From contig NZ_CP038438.1 of assembly GCF_004683905.1 (NCBI RefSeq), positions 992,001 through 1,056,000 of the forward strand: a stretch of DNA of 64,000 nt. Direction: 5' to 3'. Of this stretch, positions 1 to 9,820 are shown in pieces. The translations under genes were made by a program, and so were the position numbers. The notes beneath the pieces are model-generated. The model was given only the letters and a program-made list of their open reading frames with translations, had not been told where the DNA came from and did not search any database. How positions within the stretch are numbered: position 1 is the first letter of the stretch; each line of letters begins with the position of its first letter. Origin of the DNA: Pseudomonas fluorescens (lineage in GTDB: Bacteria; Pseudomonadota; Gammaproteobacteria; Pseudomonadales; Pseudomonadaceae).

Positions 1-1
1 G

Positions 2-70
2 CGCCTGCTGCACCCGGACACCGGCAATGCACGCCGCGCCTCAGTCTCACATCACCATGGAGTCCACTGA
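2..70 (+). CDS. C-terminal end of an orfX-like protein upstream of sodA (partial)
   Basis: An open frame enters from the left edge and ends in TGA at 68-70, one base before the sodA start codon. Only 22 codons are visible, so no domain can be read. In Pseudomonas the gene directly before Mn-superoxide dismutase is the small orfX of the iron-regulated fagA-fumC-orfX-sodA operon. Position and the one-base spacing fit that gene; the identity is inferred from synteny only. Confidence 0.55.
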   Translation, partial: RLLHPDTGNARRASVSHHHGVH

Positions 71-71
71 A

Positions 72-683
72 ATGGCTTTTACCTTGCCTGCCTTGCCTTA
101 CGCCTACGATGCCCTGGAACCGCACATCGATGCGCAAACCATGGAGATCCACTACACCAAGCACCACCAGACCTACATCAACAACCTCAATGCCGCCGTC
201 GAAGGCACTGAGTACGCCGAATGGCCGGTGGAAAAACTGGTCGCCAGCGTTCAGCAGTTGCCGGAAGAACTCCGCGCGGCGGTGATCAATCAGGGTGGCG
301 GGCATGCCAACCATTCGCTGTTCTGGGAAGTCATGGTGCCCAACGGCGGTGGTAAGCCGGACGGCGCGCTGGCCAAGGCCATCGAGGCGCAACTGGGCGG
401 CCTCGACAGCTTCAAGGAAGCCTTCACCAAAGCCGCGTTGACCCGTTTCGGCAGCGGCTGGGCCTGGCTCAGCGTGACCCCGGAGAAAAAACTGGTCGTG
501 GAAAGTAGCGGCAATCAGGACAGCCCGTTGATGAACGGCAACACGCCGATTCTCGGTCTGGATGTTTGGGAACACGCCTATTACCTGCGTTATCAGAACC
601 GTCGCCCGGAATACATCAACGCGTTCTACAACGTGATCAACTGGCCGGAAGTTGCTGCGCGCTACCAGGCTGCACTGGTTTAA
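72..683 (+). CDS. sodA: Manganese superoxide dismutase
   Basis: Converts superoxide to hydrogen peroxide and oxygen in the cytoplasm. The 203-residue protein has the four metal ligands of the Fe/Mn family: H27 (in EIHYTKHH), H81 (in HANHSLFW), D164 and H168 (in DVWEHAYY). GGGHANHS together with SGNQDSP near 146-151 is the Mn-type arrangement. The frame opens further upstream at 27, but homologues begin at [10 protein letters not shown] and ATG at 72 follows the preceding stop by one base, so that start was chosen. It is probably the last gene of a fumC-orfX-sodA operon induced under iron limitation; the operator would lie outside the window. Confidence 0.96.
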   Translation: MAFTLPALPYAYDALEPHIDAQTMEIHYTKHHQTYINNLNAAVEGTEYAEWPVEKLVASVQQLPEELRAAVINQGGGHANHSLFWEVMVPNGGGKPDGALAKAIEAQLGGLDSFKEAFTKAALTRFGSGWAWLSVTPEKKLVVESSGNQDSPLMNGNTPILGLDVWEHAYYLRYQNRRPEYINAFYNVINWPEVAARYQAALV

Positions 684-713
684 GTCTTCTATAAAAACAA
701 TCCAGGGCTGACT

Positions 714-1607
714 ATGGGCACTGAAACACTGGCGATTGGCGGTGGGCGCATGTTTCGTTACGCGGTCGGGTCGCTGTTGCTGCTGGCGGGCATGACCCTG
801 CTGGCCGTGCACGGGCTGGAATGGCTGGATCTGCAGCCGCGATTGTCACGCGCATTGCAGGGCGGCGCGATCTGCGCCCTCGGCACGGCGCTCGGCGCGG
901 TGCCGGTGCTGGTGATCCGGCGTATGCCGCAGAGGCTCAGCGATACGCTACTGGGTTTCGGCGCCGGCGTGATGCTGGCGGCGACCGCGTTTTCGCTGAT
1001 CGTGCCGGGCATCGCTGCTGCCGAAAGTCTGGGCCTGACACCGTTGGCCGCCAGCGGGCTGATTTGCTTCGGCATCATGCTCGGTGCATTCGGTTTGTAT
1101 CTGGTGGATCTGAAACTGTCCGGCGCCTCACCGGAAATGCTCGTCGGTACCCCCGAGCACCCGGTGATTCCGCCGCGCATCTGGCTGTTCGTCTTCGCCA
1201 TCATTGCTCACAACATCCCGGAAGGCATGGCGGTGGGGGTGTCCGCTGGCGGCGGCATGCCGGATGCCGACAGTCTGGCGATGGGCATCGCCTTGCAGGA
1301 TGTGCCAGAGGGATTGGTGATTGCGCTGGTACTGGCGGGGGCGGGAATGTCGCGGGTCAAGGCATTCTTGATCGGTGCGGCGTCAGGACTGGTCGAACCG
1401 GTGTTTGCACTGCTCTGTGCGTGGCTGGTCAGTCTTGCGGAGCTGTTATTGCCGATGGGGCTGGCAGTGGCGGCGGGGGCGATGTTGCTGGTGGTGACGC
1501 ACGAAGTCATTCCAGAATCGCGCCGCAATGGTCATGACAAGCTGGCCAGTCTTGGCTTGCTGATCGGGTTTTGTCTGATGATGGTGATGGATACGGCGTT
1601 GGGTTGA
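714..1607 (+). CDS. ZIP-family divalent metal transporter
   Basis: Inner-membrane protein of 297 residues with about eight hydrophobic segments. The two metal-site motifs of the ZIP family are clear: HNIPEGMAVG in helix IV and QDVPEGLVIAL in helix V. A hydrophilic loop (around 140-155) separates helices III and IV, as in bacterial ZIPs. It probably imports zinc or another divalent cation. It lies 30 bases after sodA, so co-transcription is possible, which would make sense if manganese or iron supply is linked to SOD; that link is inference. An internal ATG at 750 (MFRYAVGS) is an alternative start. Confidence 0.88.
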   Translation: MGTETLAIGGGRMFRYAVGSLLLLAGMTLLAVHGLEWLDLQPRLSRALQGGAICALGTALGAVPVLVIRRMPQRLSDTLLGFGAGVMLAATAFSLIVPGIAAAESLGLTPLAASGLICFGIMLGAFGLYLVDLKLSGASPEMLVGTPEHPVIPPRIWLFVFAIIAHNIPEGMAVGVSAGGGMPDADSLAMGIALQDVPEGLVIALVLAGAGMSRVKAFLIGAASGLVEPVFALLCAWLVSLAELLLPMGLAVAAGAMLLVVTHEVIPESRRNGHDKLASLGLLIGFCLMMVMDTALG

Positions 1608-1608
1608 A

Positions 1609-1690
1609 TATCAAAAGATCGCAGCCTGCGGCAGCTCCTACATTGGAATGCGTTCACTGTAGGAGCTGCCGCAGGCTGCGATCTTTTGAT
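1609..1690. repeat. REP inverted pair, GCAGCCTGCGGCAGCTCC type
   Basis: Two perfect 33-base arms (1609-1641 and 1658-1690) separated by 16 bases lie between the convergent ZIP and ptsO genes. The same element recurs at 46069-46145 and 59220-59297. Such REP doublets are scattered Pseudomonas repeats; the transcript could fold into a long hairpin that ends or protects mRNAs from both sides. Confidence 0.9.
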
Positions 1691-1708
1691 CTTTTGATCT
1701 TTAAACGA

Positions 1709-1984
1709 TCAACCACCCTCATCGAAGTAGTTGTTGATCAACGCCACCAGCGCATCCAGCGCTTCCTGTTCCTGATGGCCTTCGGTGCTCAGATAGATCT
1801 TCGTACCCTTGCCGGCGGCGAGCATCATCATCGCCATGATGCTTTTGCCATCCACTGTGGTTTCTGGCGTGCGACCCACTCTGATCGTGCAATCCGGGAA
1901 CTGGCCCGCCACCCCGACGAACTTGGCCGACGCTCGGGCGTGCAGGCCCAGTTTATTGATGATTTCGATTTCCAGAGCAGGCAT
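1709..1984 (-). CDS. ptsO: NPr, HPr-like phosphocarrier of the nitrogen PTS
   Basis: Small cytoplasmic phosphocarrier (91 residues) that passes phosphate from EI-Ntr (PtsP) to EIIA-Ntr (PtsN). The phosphorylated histidine is H15 in NKLGLHARASAKF, and GKSIMAMMMLA carries the conserved serine (S48) region. Length and motifs are those of NPr rather than sugar-PTS HPr. It is the last gene of the minus-strand rpoN-hpf-ptsN-rapZ-ptsO set, 15 bases after rapZ, the arrangement conserved in gamma-proteobacteria. Confidence 0.95.
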   Translation of the reverse strand: MPALEIEIINKLGLHARASAKFVGVAGQFPDCTIRVGRTPETTVDGKSIMAMMMLAAGKGTKIYLSTEGHQEQEALDALVALINNYFDEGG

Positions 1985-1999
1985 CGCGGTGTGAATCCT

Positions 2000-2857
2000 T
2001 TAAGTGAGGTCGCGGTGGCGAACCTGGACGTTCTTCAGGGTTTTCTGCAGGGCCTGACCCAGACGTTCGGTCAGGTAAACGGAGCGGTGATGCCCGCCGG
2101 TGCAGCCAATGGCAATGGTGACATAGGCGCGATTACTCGCGGCAAAGCGTGGCAGCCATTTGTACAGGTAGCCGTAGATATCTTGAAACATCTCCTCAAC
2201 CTCCGGTTGTGCAGCCAGGTACTCGGCGACCGGTGCGTCGAGACCCGATTGTGCACGCAGTTCCGGTTTCCAGTAAGGATTGGGCAGGCAGCGCACATCG
2301 AACACCAGATCCGCGTCCACCGGCATGCCGCGCTTGAAGCCGAACGACTCGACCAGAAACGCCGTGCCCGGTTCCGGCTGGTTCAGCAGTCGCAGCTTGA
2401 TGGTGTCACGCAACTGGTACAGATTCAGATTGGTGGTGTTGACCTTGAGGTCGGCCAGGTCGGCGATCGGGCCGAGCAGGGCGGTTTCATCTTCGATCGC
2501 TTCGGCCAGCGAGCGGTTGGCAGTGCTCAATGGATGGCGCCGGCGGGTTTCCGAGAAGCGCTTGAGCAGGGTTTCTTCGTCGGCATCCAGATACAGCACA
2601 TCGCACTGGATGTGCCGGGCACGGACTTCTTCAAGCAGTTCGGGGAAACGCGACAGGTGGCTCGGCAGATTGCGTGCATCGATCGACACGGCCACCAGCG
2701 GCTGGGCCAGTTCGGTGTGAATCAGGGCGCGTTCGGCGAGTTCCGGCAGCAGACCGGCCGGCAGGTTGTCGATGCAGTAGTAGCCGTTGTCCTCAAGGAC
2801 ATTCAGGGCGGTACTTTTACCCGAGCCGGAGCGGCCGCTGACGATGATCAAACGCAT
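2000..2857 (-). CDS. rapZ: RapZ, RNase adapter / nucleotide-binding protein
   Basis: RapZ (YvcJ family, 285 residues) is a P-loop protein; in enterobacteria it directs RNase E to small RNAs controlling glucosamine-6-phosphate synthase. The Walker A motif GRSGSGKST is at residues 8-16 and [11 protein letters not shown] resembles Walker B. The C-terminal half has the conserved [17 protein letters not shown] block. Two bases separate it from ptsN, so translation is probably coupled. Whether the GlmY/GlmZ circuit exists in this organism cannot be told from the window, so the molecular role in Pseudomonas is less certain than the family. Confidence 0.95.
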   Translation of the reverse strand: MRLIIVSGRSGSGKSTALNVLEDNGYYCIDNLPAGLLPELAERALIHTELAQPLVAVSIDARNLPSHLSRFPELLEEVRARHIQCDVLYLDADEETLLKRFSETRRRHPLSTANRSLAEAIEDETALLGPIADLADLKVNTTNLNLYQLRDTIKLRLLNQPEPGTAFLVESFGFKRGMPVDADLVFDVRCLPNPYWKPELRAQSGLDAPVAEYLAAQPEVEEMFQDIYGYLYKWLPRFAASNRAYVTIAIGCTGGHHRSVYLTERLGQALQKTLKNVQVRHRDLT

Positions 2858-2859
2858 GA

Positions 2860-3324
2860 TTAATGACCGTTCTGCTCGCTCAGGACGACCTGATACAAGG
2901 CTTCGTTGCTCGGTGCGCTGCGCAGTTTTTCGCGCACTTCCTTGCGATCGAGCATGCTGGCGATCTGGCGCAGTAATTCCAGGTGGGCATCGGTGGCCGC
3001 TTCCGGGACCAGCAGTACAAACAGCAGGTCGACCGGTGCGCCGTCGATGGCATCGAAATCGATGGGGGCATCAAGGTGCATCAACGCGCTGATAGGCGCT
3101 TCGCAGCCTTTGAGGCGACAGTGGGGAATGGCGATGCCGTTGCCGAAACCGGTGGATCCGAGTTTCTCACGGGCTACCAGGCTCTCGAAAACATCCTGCA
3201 TGGCCAGATCCGGCACTTCTTTATGGATGAGGTTGGCAATCTGTTCGAGGGCTTTCTTTTTACTGCCGCCCGGCACGTTCACCAGGGAACGGCCGGGGGT
3301 CAGGATACTTTCAAGTCGGATCAT
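2860..3324 (-). CDS. ptsN: EIIA-Ntr, nitrogen PTS regulatory protein
   Basis: Terminal phosphate acceptor of the nitrogen PTS (154 residues, PTS EIIA type 2 fold). H68 in [13 protein letters not shown] is the phosphorylated histidine, placed as in the family. PtsN controls potassium transport, sensor kinases and carbon storage in related bacteria rather than transporting sugar. It lies between hpf (12 bases upstream) and rapZ (2 bases downstream) in the rpoN operon. Confidence 0.96.
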   Translation of the reverse strand: MIRLESILTPGRSLVNVPGGSKKKALEQIANLIHKEVPDLAMQDVFESLVAREKLGSTGFGNGIAIPHCRLKGCEAPISALMHLDAPIDFDAIDGAPVDLLFVLLVPEAATDAHLELLRQIASMLDRKEVREKLRSAPSNEALYQVVLSEQNGH

Positions 3325-3336
3325 GGGTTGGGAGTG

Positions 3337-3645
3337 TTAACGACCTGTCGCGCCCTGAAGGAGGCTCTGGGTCTTTTCCTTATGCTTTTTGAGTTGGCGA
3401 TCCAGCTTGTCGGTCAGTGAGTCGATCGCAGCGTACATGTCGGTATCTTCTGCGTTGGCGACCACTTCGCTGCCGGGTATATGCAAGGTGGCTTCGATTT
3501 TCTGCTTGAGCTTTTCGACGCACATCGTGACTTGCACGTTGGTGATCTTGTCGAAATGGCGCTCCAATCGTTCGAGTTTCTCGTTGATGTAGGTGCGCAG
3601 AGGTTCGGTCACTTCCAGTTGGTGTCCACTGATGTTGACTTGCAT
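3337..3645 (-). CDS. hpf: Ribosome hibernation promoting factor (short form)
   Basis: A 102-residue protein of the HPF/YfiA sigma-54 modulation family that binds 30S subunits and helps ribosomes dimerise in stationary phase. Family features are MQVNISGHQLEVTEPLR at the N terminus and the EVVANAEDTDMYAAIDSLTDKL core. The length matches short HPF. The frame extends upstream to 3699, but ATG at 3645 is preceded by GAAGGAGA at good spacing and matches family N termini, so that start was used. It lies between rpoN and ptsN. Confidence 0.95.
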   Translation of the reverse strand: MQVNISGHQLEVTEPLRTYINEKLERLERHFDKITNVQVTMCVEKLKQKIEATLHIPGSEVVANAEDTDMYAAIDSLTDKLDRQLKKHKEKTQSLLQGATGR

Positions 3646-3718
3646 ACAGCTTCTCCTTCGTTGCCAGTGCATAAAGCGGCAGGCCGAAGAGCCTGCCACT
3701 GGAACGCTGTAACGTGGC

Positions 3719-5212
3719 TTACATCAACCGCTTGCGTTCGCTCGAAGGCGCGATCCCGAGGGATTCGCGGTACTTGGCGACGGTGCGGCGAGCCACCTGA
3801 ATGCCTTGTGCCTCCAGTAAACCAGCGATCTTGCTGTCACTCAACGGCTTTTTCTGATTTTCCGCCGCAACCAGTTTTTTGATGATCGCGCGGATCGCCG
3901 TCGACGAGCATTCACCGCCTTCGGAGGTGCTGACGTGGCTGGAGAAAAAGTATTTCAGTTCATAAATACCGCGCGGGGTATGCATGAATTTCTGCGTGGT
4001 GACCCGGGAAATCGTCGATTCGTGCATGCCGACCGCCTCGGCGATGTCATGCAGGACCAACGGCTTCATGGCTTCATCGCCATACTCCAGGAAGCCGCGC
4101 TGATGCTCGACGATCTGGGTGGCCACCTTCATCAGGGTTTCGTTGCGGCTTTGCAGGCTCTTGATGAACCAGCGTGCCTCTTGCAACTGGTTGCGCATGA
4201 AGGTGTTGTCGGCGCTGGTGTCGGCGCGACGGACGAAACCGGCGTACTGCGCGTTAACCCGCAGACGGGGCACTGACTCCTGATTCAGCTCGACCAGCCA
4301 GCGTTCGTTATCCTTGCGCACAATGACGTCGGGCACCACGTACTCGGCTTCGGTCGATTCGATCTGCGAGCCCGGACGCGGATTGAGGCTTTGCACCAGT
4401 TCGATGACCTGACGCAACTCGTCTTCCTTGAGCTTCATACGCCGCATCAACTGGCTGTAGTCGCGACTGCCGAGCAGATCGATGTAATCGCTGACCAGAC
4501 GTTTGGCTTCGTTGAGCCACGGGGTCTTGGCCGGGAGCTGACGCAGTTGCAGCAGCAGGCATTCGCCGAGGTTGCGCGCGCCGATACCGGCCGGTTCGAA
4601 CTGCTGAATGCGGTGCAGAACGGCTTCGATCTCGTCCAGCTCGATGTCGAGCTCCGGATCAAAGGCGTCGAGAATTTCTTCGAGGGTTTCGTCCAGGTAG
4701 CCCTGATTGTTGATGCAATCGATCAGGGTCACGGCGATCAGGCGGTCGGTGTCGGACATCGGCGCCAGGTTCAATTGCCACAGCAGATGGCTTTGCAGGC
4801 TTTCGCCGGCGGACGTGCGGGTGGTGAAGTCCCACTCGTCGTCATCGCTGCTGGGCAGGCTGCTGGCGCTGGTCTGGTAGACGTCTTCCCAGGCGGTATC
4901 AACGGGCAGTTCGTTAGGAATGCGCTCGTTCCATTCGCCATCTTCCAGATTGTCCACCGTCGGGGCGGCTTCCTGATAGGACGGTTCCTGAATGTCGGTG
5001 TTGGGTTTTTGTTCGGCGTTGTCGGCCAAAGGATCGGTATTGTCGAAGTCGTCGCCTTCTTCCTGGCGTTCGAGCATCGGATTGGATTCCAGGGCCTCCT
5101 GGATTTCCTGTTGCAGGTCCAGGGTCGACAATTGGAGCAGGCGGATGGCCTGTTGCAGCTGCGGTGTCATCGTCAGCTGCTGGCCCATTCTCAAGACTAG
5201 CGATGGTTTCAT
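3719..5212 (-). CDS. rpoN: RNA polymerase sigma-54 factor
   Basis: Sigma-54 directs RNA polymerase to -24/-12 promoters that need AAA+ activators (nitrogen, flagella, many catabolic genes). The 497-residue protein has all three regions: the Gln/Leu-rich activator-response region I (residues 1-50), an acidic linker (about 50-130), the core-binding and helix-turn-helix region, and the C-terminal RpoN box [17 protein letters not shown] that reads the -24 element. It is followed by hpf and preceded by lptB with a gap of 186 bases in which no gene is visible. Confidence 0.98.
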   Translation of the reverse strand: MKPSLVLRMGQQLTMTPQLQQAIRLLQLSTLDLQQEIQEALESNPMLERQEEGDDFDNTDPLADNAEQKPNTDIQEPSYQEAAPTVDNLEDGEWNERIPNELPVDTAWEDVYQTSASSLPSSDDDEWDFTTRTSAGESLQSHLLWQLNLAPMSDTDRLIAVTLIDCINNQGYLDETLEEILDAFDPELDIELDEIEAVLHRIQQFEPAGIGARNLGECLLLQLRQLPAKTPWLNEAKRLVSDYIDLLGSRDYSQLMRRMKLKEDELRQVIELVQSLNPRPGSQIESTEAEYVVPDVIVRKDNERWLVELNQESVPRLRVNAQYAGFVRRADTSADNTFMRNQLQEARWFIKSLQSRNETLMKVATQIVEHQRGFLEYGDEAMKPLVLHDIAEAVGMHESTISRVTTQKFMHTPRGIYELKYFFSSHVSTSEGGECSSTAIRAIIKKLVAAENQKKPLSDSKIAGLLEAQGIQVARRTVAKYRESLGIAPSSERKRLM

Positions 5213-5398
5213 GGCAGGGGCTTAACACCTTATTCGCCGGCGCGCATGCGCCATCCACTACAGGGCGCCGGAGCGCCAAACTTAAGCAAATTATATGCCT
5301 GAAACTGTCGTGTTTGCCTAGAGCGCTGTAACAATAAAAGCGTATAAAAGCCTGCTTCATCGATACAGCACCCGGAGGCTGGCCAAGTGCCTTGGTGC

Positions 5399-6124
5399 TT
5401 ACAGGCGGAACTCGTGGCCCAGATACACTTCCTTCACCAGATCGTTGGCAAGGATGGTCGCCGCATCGCCTTCGGCGATCAGTTGACCGTCGTTGACGAT
5501 GTAGGCGGTTTCGCAGATATCCAGGGTCTCACGCACGTTGTGGTCGGTGATAAGAACACCGATGCCCTTGGCCTTGAGGTGATGGATGATCTGCTTGATG
5601 TCGCCGACCGAAATCGGGTCGACACCGGCGAACGGCTCGTCGAGCAGGATGAATTTCGGTGCGGTCGCCAGGGCGCGGGCGATTTCCACCCGGCGGCGTT
5701 CACCACCGGACAGGCTCATGCCGAGGTTGTCGCGGATGTGGCTGATGTGGAATTCCTGCAGCAGGCTTTCCAGTTCCTTGCGACGACCGGCCTTGTCGAG
5801 TTCCGTGCGGGTTTCGAGGATGGCCATGATGTTATCTGCCACCGACAGTTTGCGGAAGATCGACGCTTCTTGCGGCAGATAGCCGATACCGGCCTTGGCG
5901 CGGCCGTGCATCGGCTGATGGCTGACGTCCAGATCATCGATCAGCACGCGACCCTGATCGGCCTGCACAAGGCCGACGATCATGTAGAAACAGGTGGTCT
6001 TGCCGGCACCGTTCGGGCCGAGCAGGCCAACGATCTGGCCGCTGTCGATCGACAGGCTGACGTCGCGCACAACCTGGCGGCTTTTATAGGCCTTGGCCAG
6101 GTGTTGAGCTTTCAGAGTTGCCAT
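5399..6124 (-). CDS. lptB: LptB, ATPase of the lipopolysaccharide exporter
   Basis: Cytoplasmic ABC ATPase (241 residues) that powers LptFG to extract LPS from the inner membrane. Walker [12 protein letters not shown], signature [15 protein letters not shown], Walker [14 protein letters not shown] and the switch histidine in LITDHNVRE are all present. Its ATG overlaps the lptA stop by one base, so the two are translationally coupled. LptFG and LptDE are not in this window, as is usual in Pseudomonas. Confidence 0.97.
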   Translation of the reverse strand: MATLKAQHLAKAYKSRQVVRDVSLSIDSGQIVGLLGPNGAGKTTCFYMIVGLVQADQGRVLIDDLDVSHQPMHGRAKAGIGYLPQEASIFRKLSVADNIMAILETRTELDKAGRRKELESLLQEFHISHIRDNLGMSLSGGERRRVEIARALATAPKFILLDEPFAGVDPISVGDIKQIIHHLKAKGIGVLITDHNVRETLDICETAYIVNDGQLIAEGDAATILANDLVKEVYLGHEFRL

Positions 6125-6669
6125 TACTGGGTTTTCTCGTCGGTTTTCTTCTTCGGCTGGATCACCATGTCGATACGCGGACGCGCTTCGGTGACTTTGC
6201 TGCCGGTAGCGCGACCGGCACTGGCCAGTTTCTTCACCGTGTCATAGACGATTTTCTCGCCCTGAGTGGTGTTGTTGTCCTTGTCGACAACCTTGGCCTT
6301 GTCGATCAGCACGACGCGGTTTTGCGCGGCGTGGTACTGAATCGTCACGCCCCAGCCCTGAACAGGCTTGGCGTCACCCTGGGTTTGCAGTTGCTCGAAG
6401 TAGGCAAGGTTGCCCACCGAGGTCACCACGTCGATATCGCCGGTCGGAGTACGGGTGATGGTCACCGTATTGCCCTTAACGATCATTGAGCCCTGGGTGA
6501 TGATCACATCACCTTTATAGGTGGCGATGCCGTTCTTGTCGTCCAGTTGGGCGTCGTCGGCCTGAATGCGGATAGGTTGCTGCTGATCGTTCGGCAGAGC
6601 CCAGGCGCTCACGCTTCCCAGTGCTGCGCCCAGACTGAGCAAAATAGGGAGGGTTTTAACGAGCCTCAT
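6124..6669 (-). CDS. lptA: LptA, periplasmic lipopolysaccharide bridge protein
   Basis: LptA oligomerises into the beta-jellyroll bridge carrying LPS from LptC to LptD. The 181-residue protein has a signal peptide ([24 protein letters not shown], about residues 1-24) and an OstA/LptA core with repeated beta segments ([33 protein letters not shown]). The start lies inside the lptC end, overlapping it by 14 bases, so lptC-lptA-lptB form one coupled unit. Confidence 0.96.
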   Translation of the reverse strand: MRLVKTLPILLSLGAALGSVSAWALPNDQQQPIRIQADDAQLDDKNGIATYKGDVIITQGSMIVKGNTVTITRTPTGDIDVVTSVGNLAYFEQLQTQGDAKPVQGWGVTIQYHAAQNRVVLIDKAKVVDKDNNTTQGEKIVYDTVKKLASAGRATGSKVTEARPRIDMVIQPKKKTDEKTQ

Positions 6670-7228
6670 ACTGTCCTCTTACGTTCGATTGCAGGTGTAT
6701 CCTGCTTTCCTTCAAATACGCCTTCATTCCCACGCCAGTCGATACACCGCCAGCGCCGTCGATTCTAACGGGTTGCTCGGTCTGCGCATATTGCTGCTGA
6801 GGGAACACCGTCATGCGTGTGCTGGTGATCAGGGTGTCGCGTTTCTTTTCATCGGTGCGCTTGATGCGTACCGAGTCGATCAATTCTACCTGCGTTCCGT
6901 CCGGATTCACTTCGCCGCGTTCGCTGGTCACGTGCCACGGAAACTCGGTGCCGCGATACATGTTGAGGTCGGGTTTGGTAACCAGAGTCACATCCGTCGC
7001 TTTCAGGTGTTCGGCCTTGTCCGACGTCATTTCGTACTGCACTTTGCCGTCCGGCAGATATTGCAGGGTATGCGTATTGGTGGCGTACCAGTCGATGGCA
7101 GTGTCTTCGACCTTGGCCACAGGCTTGTCGAGGAAACGTTCCGGACTGATGTTCCAGTAGCCGACCGCCGCAAACATCGCAGCGATGCAGCCGAACAGCA
7201 GGAAGTTGCGAAATTTTTTGCTAAACAT
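6656..7228 (-). CDS. lptC: LptC, inner-membrane lipopolysaccharide export protein
   Basis: Single-pass inner-membrane protein (190 residues from ATG at 7228) that receives LPS from LptBFG and hands it to LptA. An N-terminal transmembrane helix (about residues 7-24) is followed by a periplasmic LptC jellyroll domain. Length fits the family. A GTG at 7240 in the same frame overlaps the kdsC stop as GTGA and would add four residues (MSQI); neither start has a strong ribosome binding site, so the exact N terminus is uncertain. Confidence 0.93.
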   Translation of the reverse strand: MFSKKFRNFLLFGCIAAMFAAVGYWNISPERFLDKPVAKVEDTAIDWYATNTHTLQYLPDGKVQYEMTSDKAEHLKATDVTLVTKPDLNMYRGTEFPWHVTSERGEVNPDGTQVELIDSVRIKRTDEKKRDTLITSTRMTVFPQQQYAQTEQPVRIDGAGGVSTGVGMKAYLKESRIHLQSNVRGQYEAR

Positions 7229-7236
7229 GATTTGGC

Positions 7237-7761
7237 TCACAGGTACGCGGCGTTGGCCGCATCGAGGCGGCCCTGGGCGCGCAGGATCAATTCGCAGAAT
7301 TCGCGGGCGGCACCTTCGCCACCGCGGGCCCGAGTGACGCCATGGGCGTGTTCGCGCACGAAGTCGGCAGCATTGGCAACGGCCATGCCCAGCCCTACGC
7401 GGCGGATCACCGGCAAGTCAGGCAGGTCGTCACCCAGGTAGGCGACCTGTTCATAGCTTAGGCCCAGTTGCGCCAGCAGGCCGTCCAGAACCACCAATTT
7501 GTCTTCGCGACCCTGAAACAGGTGCGGGATACCGAGGTTCTTCGCCCGGCGTTCAACCACCGGGGTCTTGCGGCCACTGATGATGGCAGTCTCGACACCG
7601 GCATTCATCAGCATTTTGATGCCCTGGCCATCGAGGGTGTTGAAGGTCTTGAATTCGCTGCCGTCTTCGAGGAAGTACAGGCGCCCGTCGGTGAGGACGC
7701 CGTCGACGTCGAACACCGCCAGTTTGATCGCTTTGCCGCGTTGCAGCAGATCGGTGGTCAT
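7237..7761 (-). CDS. kdsC: 3-deoxy-D-manno-octulosonate 8-phosphate phosphatase
   Basis: HAD-family phosphatase (174 residues) that removes phosphate from KDO-8-P in lipopolysaccharide core synthesis. The nucleophile motif DVDGVLTDG is at residues 18-26; GRKTPVVERRAKNLGI and YLGDDLPDLPV supply the conserved Lys/Arg and second acidic pair. The C-terminal extension (residues about 150-174) is the KdsC-type tail. Its start overlaps the kdsD stop by one base (TAATG). Confidence 0.96.
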   Translation of the reverse strand: MTTDLLQRGKAIKLAVFDVDGVLTDGRLYFLEDGSEFKTFNTLDGQGIKMLMNAGVETAIISGRKTPVVERRAKNLGIPHLFQGREDKLVVLDGLLAQLGLSYEQVAYLGDDLPDLPVIRRVGLGMAVANAADFVREHAHGVTRARGGEGAAREFCELILRAQGRLDAANAAYL

Positions 7762-8735
7762 TACATCACTCCTGCACGCAGCAGATCGGAGAGGTTGAAG
7801 GCGCCGATCGGGCGATCTTCTTCGTCCACGACAACCAGTGCGTTGATTCGGTGGTCTTCCATGATTTTCAGGGCTTCGGCGGCGAGCATCTCGGGCCGTG
7901 CGGTCTTGCCGTGTGCGGTCATGACCTGGTCGATGGTGGCGCTGCGGATGTCGATGCTGCGGTCCAGCGTGCGGCGCAAATCGCCGTCGGTGAAGATTCC
8001 GGCCAGTTTGCCATCGGCTTCAACGATCGCGGTCATGCCCAGACCCTTGCGGGTCATTTCCATGAGCGCGTCCTTGAGCAGGGTGCCGCGCTGCACTTGC
8101 GGCAGCTCTTGCCCGGCATGCATGACGTTTTCCACTTTCAGCAGCAGGCGTCGACCCAGAGCGCCGCCCGGGTGTGAAAAGGCAAAATCTTCGGCGGTGA
8201 AACCACGCGCTTCCAGCAGCGCCACGGCCAGGGCATCGCCCATGACCAGCGCGGCGGTGGTCGAGGAAGTCGGTGCAAGGTTCAGCGGGCAGGCTTCGTG
8301 TTCGACATGAACGTTGAGATTGACTTCGGCAGCTTTGGCCAGCGGCGACTGCGGATTGCCGGTGAGGCTGATCAACTGGATGCCGAGGCGCTTGATCAAT
8401 GGCAGCAGGGTGACGATTTCGTTGGTCGAGCCGGAGTTGGAGAGGGCGAGGATCACGTCGTCGCGGGTGATCATGCCCATGTCGCCATGGCTGGCTTCGG
8501 CCGGGTGGACGAAAAATGCCGGGGTGCCGGTGCTGGCCAGGGTCGCGGCAATCTTGTTGCCGACGTGCCCGGATTTGCCCATGCCGACCACGACCACACG
8601 GCCTTTGCTGGCCAGAATCATCTCGCAAGCGCGTACGAAATCGGCGTCGATATGGGGCAACAAGCCTTGTACGGCTTCCACTTCGAGGCGAATGGTGCGT
8701 TGTGCCGATTGAATCAGGTCGCTGGATTGGCTCAT
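7761..8735 (-). CDS. kdsD: Arabinose-5-phosphate isomerase
   Basis: Interconverts ribulose-5-phosphate and arabinose-5-phosphate, the first step to KDO. The 324-residue protein has an N-terminal SIS sugar isomerase domain (about 35-170, with GMGKSGHVGNKIAATLASTGTPA) and two C-terminal CBS domains (about 205-324). The frame opens upstream to 8834, but MSQSSDLIQSAQR at 8735 matches the family N terminus. It is the first gene of the minus-strand kdsD-kdsC-lptCAB cluster and diverges from mlaF over 275 bases that must hold both promoters. Confidence 0.96.
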   Translation of the reverse strand: MSQSSDLIQSAQRTIRLEVEAVQGLLPHIDADFVRACEMILASKGRVVVVGMGKSGHVGNKIAATLASTGTPAFFVHPAEASHGDMGMITRDDVILALSNSGSTNEIVTLLPLIKRLGIQLISLTGNPQSPLAKAAEVNLNVHVEHEACPLNLAPTSSTTAALVMGDALAVALLEARGFTAEDFAFSHPGGALGRRLLLKVENVMHAGQELPQVQRGTLLKDALMEMTRKGLGMTAIVEADGKLAGIFTDGDLRRTLDRSIDIRSATIDQVMTAHGKTARPEMLAAEALKIMEDHRINALVVVDEEDRPIGAFNLSDLLRAGVM

Positions 8736-9010
8736 GTCAGAAATCGTATAGCCCGATGAAAAGGCGGCGATTATAGCGGTTATGTTGAAAAGCCTCACGC
8801 AAGTTCGTCGCGCTTTGTCATTCCTCGTAACCAAAACCCTGAAAAAGCGCGGCCGCGCCTGTCATATCGCTGAACACAGGGGGGCATGGGCCTTGGGCGC
8901 TTGGCCTTTGCAGTGATATAGTTCGCCGCCAGTTCGGCCTGCCCGGGAGGTATGTGCTTTCTGCGGAAAGCCAGGCGTCCGAGTGAGAGGCTGCATCGCA
9001 AGGAGTTTAG

Positions 9011-9820
9011 ATGAGTGCCGATAACGCCTACGCGGTCGAGCTGAAGGGAGTCTCCTTCAAGCGCGGTGCGCGCAGCATTTTCAATAACGTCGATATTCGC
9101 ATCCCGCGTGGCAAGGTTACCGGCATCATGGGACCTTCCGGGTGCGGCAAGACCACTTTGTTGCGCCTGATGGGTGCGCAGTTGCGTCCATCCAGCGGCG
9201 AAGTCTGGGTCAACGGCCAGAACCTGCCGACGCTGTCGCGCAGTGATCTGTTCGATGCGCGCAAGCACATGGGTGTGCTGTTTCAGAGCGGCGCGCTGTT
9301 CACCGATCTCGATGTCTTCGAGAACGTCGCTTTCCCCCTGCGCGTTCATACCCAATTGCCGGATGAAATGATCCGCGACATCGTCCTGCTCAAATTGCAG
9401 GCGGTCGGTCTGCGCGGTGCGATCGAGCTGATGCCCGACGAGCTGTCCGGGGGCATGAAGCGTCGGGTCGCCCTGGCCCGGGCGATTGCGCTCGATCCGC
9501 AGATTCTCATGTATGACGAGCCTTTCGTCGGTCAGGATCCGATCGCCATGGGCGTGCTGGTACGCCTGATCCGTCTGCTCAACGATGCGCTGGGGATCAC
9601 CAGCATCGTGGTCTCCCACGATCTGGCCGAAACCGCGAGCATCGCTGACTACATCTATGTAGTGGGTGATGGTCAGGTGCTGGGGCAGGGCACGCCGGAC
9701 GAATTGATGAATTCGGATGAACCGCGTATTCGCCAGTTCATGACCGGCAACCCCGATGGCCCGGTGCCGTATCATTTTCCAGCGACGGATTACCGCGCAG
9801 ATCTTCTGGGGAAGCGCTGA
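9011..9820 (+). CDS. mlaF: MlaF, ATPase of the Mla phospholipid transporter
   Basis: Cytoplasmic ABC ATPase (269 residues) of the MlaFEDB complex, which moves phospholipids between outer and inner membranes to keep outer-leaflet asymmetry. Walker [13 protein letters not shown], signature [15 protein letters not shown] and Walker [14 protein letters not shown] are visible. AAGGAG before the ATG at 9011 sets the start. First gene of a tightly packed mlaFEDCB operon (overlaps of 1 to 4 bases apart from an 11-base gap before mlaC). Confidence 0.97.
   Translation: MSADNAYAVELKGVSFKRGARSIFNNVDIRIPRGKVTGIMGPSGCGKTTLLRLMGAQLRPSSGEVWVNGQNLPTLSRSDLFDARKHMGVLFQSGALFTDLDVFENVAFPLRVHTQLPDEMIRDIVLLKLQAVGLRGAIELMPDELSGGMKRRVALARAIALDPQILMYDEPFVGQDPIAMGVLVRLIRLLNDALGITSIVVSHDLAETASIADYIYVVGDGQVLGQGTPDELMNSDEPRIRQFMTGNPDGPVPYHFPATDYRADLLGKR

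Noticed and set aside
1608..1708. Small RNA gene in the REP between the ZIP and ptsO genes
   Set aside because: The palindrome is a dispersed REP doublet with no promoter or T run of its own.
1571..2863. Open frame of 430 codons on the plus strand
   Set aside because: Antisense to ptsO and rapZ and crosses a REP; composition is that of a shadow frame.
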